From the NCBI RefSeq assembly GCF_003076595.1, contig NZ_CP025785.1, forward strand, positions 66,454 to 130,453: a stretch of DNA of 64,000 nt, in the 5' to 3' direction. The position numbers and the translations under genes were made by a program. Below, one piece after another: positions 61,721 through 64,000 of this stretch. The notes beneath the pieces are model-generated. The model was given only the letters and a program-made list of their open reading frames with translations. It was not told the DNA's origin and made no database searches. Every line of letters begins with the position of its first letter. The first letter of the stretch is position 1. This DNA comes from Candidatus Borreliella tachyglossi. GTDB taxonomy: Bacteria; Spirochaetota; Spirochaetia; Borreliales; Borreliaceae.

Positions 61721-62495
61721 ATTTGTCAATATCCTTTCCTTTCTTTAAAATTAGTTTCCCATTTATATAAACCAAATCTACAATATTCGACATTTTATAT
61801 TCAAGAGCAATCAAAAAGTAGCAAAATCTTTTAAAAAAATAATATTTGTCATCAGAATCCAATAAAATCTCAAAAATAAAACTATTCTCTTTCTTTAAAA
61901 TTGAAATAATCTTTATTTTTTTATCTAAAATTCTAGAATCATATATACTCGGGATAATCTTCACCCTAAATTTATCATCAAGAATATCGTCACAATTTTT
62001 ATCCTTCTTTACTACTCCAATTCTACTCTTAAATTCTTTCACTTTAAACCTACAATTCAAAGCATTATCTACACACTCTGAAAAGACGTTAATTCCTTCA
62101 AAAAAAGATTTCTTAGACCCAGATATTATCCCACCTTTTAAATTCCGCTTCACTTTAGACGATTTATACTTTTCACTGAAAGTTATTAATTTCCGAATTA
62201 TCTCCTTTTCAGCCAGTCTTTTATTCTTTAATTTTACTGGATAAAGAATTTGAGTCTTTAAATAAAGCAAACTACTTATTAAAGAATAAAACTTAATTAA
62301 TTCTTTAATATCTATTTCAATACCATCAGAGAATACCAAAAAATCTTCTATTATCTTGTTCAAATCAAAAGTCTTTAAAATCTCCCTTTCATTTCTTATA
62401 TAATCAAAGAAATTTTCTATTCCCCCTTTAAAATCATTACAAGTAATCAAATAACTATCCAAACTTGTTATTTTATTCTTTATTTTGCTTAACAT
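61701..62495 (-). CDS. scpA: Divergent segregation and condensation protein ScpA
   Basis: The N-terminal part resembles Scp[17 protein letters not shown] corresponds to FEGPLDLLLxLI, and [22 protein letters not shown] to the ScpA segment ending LLxIKSxxLLP. The C-terminal winged helix is hard to see. ScpA is the SMC kleisin. ATG 62495 (264 residues) is chosen over TTG 62513, both inside the recA end. Confidence in the family is moderate. Confidence 0.72.
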   Translation of the reverse strand: MLSKIKNKITSLDSYLITCNDFKGGIENFFDYIRNEREILKTFDLNKIIEDFLVFSDGIEIDIKELIKFYSLISSLLYLKTQILYPVKLKNKRLAEKEIIRKLITFSEKYKSSKVKRNLKGGIISGSKKSFFEGINVFSECVDNALNCRFKVKEFKSRIGVVKKDKNCDDILDDKFRVKIIPSIYDSRILDKKIKIISILKKENSFIFEILLDSDDKYYFFKRFCYFLIALEYKMSNIVDLVYINGKLILKKGKDIDKYEQQRA

Positions 62496-63564
62496 TAAGT
62501 TTGCCAACTTCAAGAGAATCCGTACTTAAACCTTCAAAAATTATCCCTCTAAGCTTACTTTCAAGATCATCAGTAAGATTCTGCTCTTTAATGAGATAAT
62601 TAATAACACCCTCTCTACCCTGTCCCAATTTATCATCTCCCATAGAATACCAAGAACCTGTTTTCTGTATCAAATTATACTTAACTGAAGCATCCAATAT
62701 ACTAGCCTCACGAGAAATACCTTTCCCAAAATAAATCACAAGCTCTACTTTACGAAAAGGAGGGGCTACTTTATTCTTTACAACCTTAACTCTGACCTTA
62801 TTACCAATAATATCATCAGCAGAACTTCCCGTTACCTGATCAATTTTCCTAACCTCAAGACGAAGAGAAGAATAAAATTTTAAAGCATTCCCTCCAGTAG
62901 TAGTCTCTGGACTGCCAAATATAACGCCTATTTTCATTCTTATCTGATTGATAAACATAATACAAGTATTAGACTTTGAGAGTATCCCTGTGATCTTCCT
63001 TAAAGCCTTACTCATTAATCTTGCCTGTAATCCAATCTGAAAATCTCCCATTTCTCCATCAATTTCCGCCTGTGGTGTTAAAGCTGCAACAGAATCGACA
63101 ACAATCAAATCAACTCCACCACTTCTAATTAAATATTCAGCAATCTCAAGTGCTTGCTCACCTGTATCGGGCTGACTAAGCCAAAGTTCAGCAATATTTA
63201 CACCCAAAGCCTTTGCATAAGCAGGATCAAGAGCATGTTCAGCATCAATAAAAGCTGCTATACCACCACATTTTTGAACCTCAGCAATCGCTTGAAGAGT
63301 TAAAGTAGTCTTACCAGAAGATTCAGGGCCAAAGATCTCTACTATTCTCCCCTTCGGATATCCCCCAACACCAAGTGCCTCATCAAGCAAAATAGAACCA
63401 CTTGATATGCTTTCTATACCCTTACCCACAGGAAATTCGCCCATCTTAATAAGACTCCCCTTTCCAAAATCTTTCTCTATTTGAATCCTAGCAAGCTCAA
63501 TGGCCTTCTCTTTATTTAATTTATCATCTACAGAAACCTCTATTTTACCTTTTAATTTCGACAT
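62473..63564 (-). CDS. recA: Recombinase RecA
   Basis: The 363-residue RecA has Walker [10 protein letters not shown] (79-87), [12 protein letters not shown] and the [12 protein letters not shown] and [13 protein letters not shown] segments. It pairs homologous DNA. The short C-terminus ([11 protein letters not shown]) lacks a strong acidic tail. GAGGAAAG precedes the ATG. It lies 14 bases after greA. Confidence 0.97.
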   Translation of the reverse strand: MSKLKGKIEVSVDDKLNKEKAIELARIQIEKDFGKGSLIKMGEFPVGKGIESISSGSILLDEALGVGGYPKGRIVEIFGPESSGKTTLTLQAIAEVQKCGGIAAFIDAEHALDPAYAKALGVNIAELWLSQPDTGEQALEIAEYLIRSGGVDLIVVDSVAALTPQAEIDGEMGDFQIGLQARLMSKALRKITGILSKSNTCIMFINQIRMKIGVIFGSPETTTGGNALKFYSSLRLEVRKIDQVTGSSADDIIGNKVRVKVVKNKVAPPFRKVELVIYFGKGISREASILDASVKYNLIQKTGSWYSMGDDKLGQGREGVINYLIKEQNLTDDLESKLRGIIFEGLSTDSLEVGKLNVKQNKE

Positions 63565-63578
63565 CTTTCCTCTTCTAA

Positions 63579-64000
63579 CTATTTTTGGTAGGGTTCTATT
63601 TTTTTAACACAATATCGGAAACGAGTATTGTTTATTACAAAATCAAGATGATCACCTTCTTTTGAGTCTAGCAAATTTTCTCCAAAAGGCGATTTATAAG
63701 AGATAACACCCTCATCAGGATTAGACTCCCAAGGTCCAAATATCAAATAAGACTCTTCCTTATCGGTATCTTCATTTAAAATAGTAACTTTTGTTCCAAA
63801 CCCAACAACAGAACTTTGAAGCTCCTTAGTATCAATAACCTTTGCAACATCTATCTCTGACATAAGAGAATTTAATCTCTTTGTTAAAAACTGTTGCCTT
63901 TCCTTTGCAGAGTGATATTCTGCATTCTCCTTTAAATCACCAAGCTCACGAGCCTTACCAATTTCTTTAGAATTCTCTGGTATTTCCACATCCTTTAGGT
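63579..64000 (-). CDS. greA: Transcription elongation factor GreA, C-terminal part, runs off window
   Basis: The visible residues include [22 protein letters not shown] (the GreA coiled-coil tip region, partly cited) and the C-terminal FKBP-like domain ([18 protein letters not shown] ... [14 protein letters not shown]). GreA rescues backtracked polymerase. The frame is open to position 64000 with no convincing start, so the N-terminus lies beyond the window. I recall that Borrelia GreA is a much longer protein (about 900 residues), which fits. Confidence 0.9.
   Translation of the reverse strand, partial: LKDVEIPENSKEIGKARELGDLKENAEYHSAKERQQFLTKRLNSLMSEIDVAKVIDTKELQSSVVGFGTKVTILNEDTDKEESYLIFGPWESNPDEGVISYKSPFGENLLDSKEGDHLDFVINNTRFRYCVKKIEPYQK

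Overview
The window is spirochaete chromosomal DNA and almost certainly from Borrelia (Lyme or relapsing-fever group; I cannot separate them from sequence alone). The evidence is the strong AT bias, the heavy use of ATG, TTG and GTG starts, and a gene order that follows, from memory and unchecked, the B. burgdorferi chromosome from about BB0071 to BB0132: prfB-ftsY-lol, ldh-lepA, V-ATPase, mutS2-rsgA-murI-asnS, htrA-map-nusB, dnaB-rplI-rpsR-ssb-rpsF, the malX-type PTS gene, rseP-cdsA-uppS-frr-tsf-rpsB, rpsA-cmk and recA-greA.

Layout. Positions 1-11450 (+) form one tightly packed, mostly overlapping run: an unknown membrane protein, a fused RnfC-RnfD homologue and an RnfA homologue that have lost every redox ligand I can check, release factor 2 with its programmed frameshift, a PEGA-like membrane protein, FtsY, an exported repeat protein, and the Lol lipoprotein exporter (permease, ATPase, permease). 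Positions 11478-13074 (-) hold two uncharacterised genes with a probably leaderless start. Positions 13277-16629 (+) carry a cysteine desulfurase, a SufU-like sulfur carrier and a ComM/YifB AAA+ protein. Positions 16654-29090 (-) carry lactate dehydrogenase, a PD-(D/E)XK/DUF5655 gene with a decayed second copy beside it, lepA (which appears to start at ATT), a TPR-like protein and the seven-gene V-type ATPase operon (E, DUF2764, A, B, D, I, K). Positions 29326-33726 (-) hold a small unknown gene, mutS2, rsgA and murI. The divergent asnS (+) leads to a small exported protein. A purine-type phosphoribosyltransferase, htrA, map, a TPR protein, nusB, a parvulin chaperone and a thiolase follow on the minus strand, then a probable beta-rich envelope protein (+).

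Positions 45123-48190 (-) are the dnaB/rplI/rpsR/ssb/rpsF replication-ribosome cluster. It is followed by a short alkyltransferase-like gene whose active-site Cys is Tyr, and a glucose/maltose-type PTS permease whose IIB domain has no phospho-accepting Cys. After the haemolysin-III-like gene (+), 51280-64000 (-) is a long housekeeping block for envelope lipids (cdsA, uppS), site-2 protease, ribosome recycling and elongation, Maf, a lipoprotein, ribosomal protein S1, CMP kinase, a pseudouridine synthase, ScpA, RecA and the C-terminal part of GreA, which runs off the window.

How the parts fit: energy is made by fermentation (Ldh), with ion gradients supplied by the V-ATPase. Its K subunit carries residues resembling known Na+ ligands. 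Sulfur genes are present without an Fe-S scaffold operon here, in keeping with the low iron use known for Borrelia. The most unusual content is the cofactor-stripped Rnf module, the duplicated and decaying PD-(D/E)XK/DUF5655 locus, the Cys-less alkyltransferase-like gene, the Cys-less PTS IIB and the ATT start of lepA. No tRNA, rRNA, CRISPR array, insertion sequence or origin was seen.
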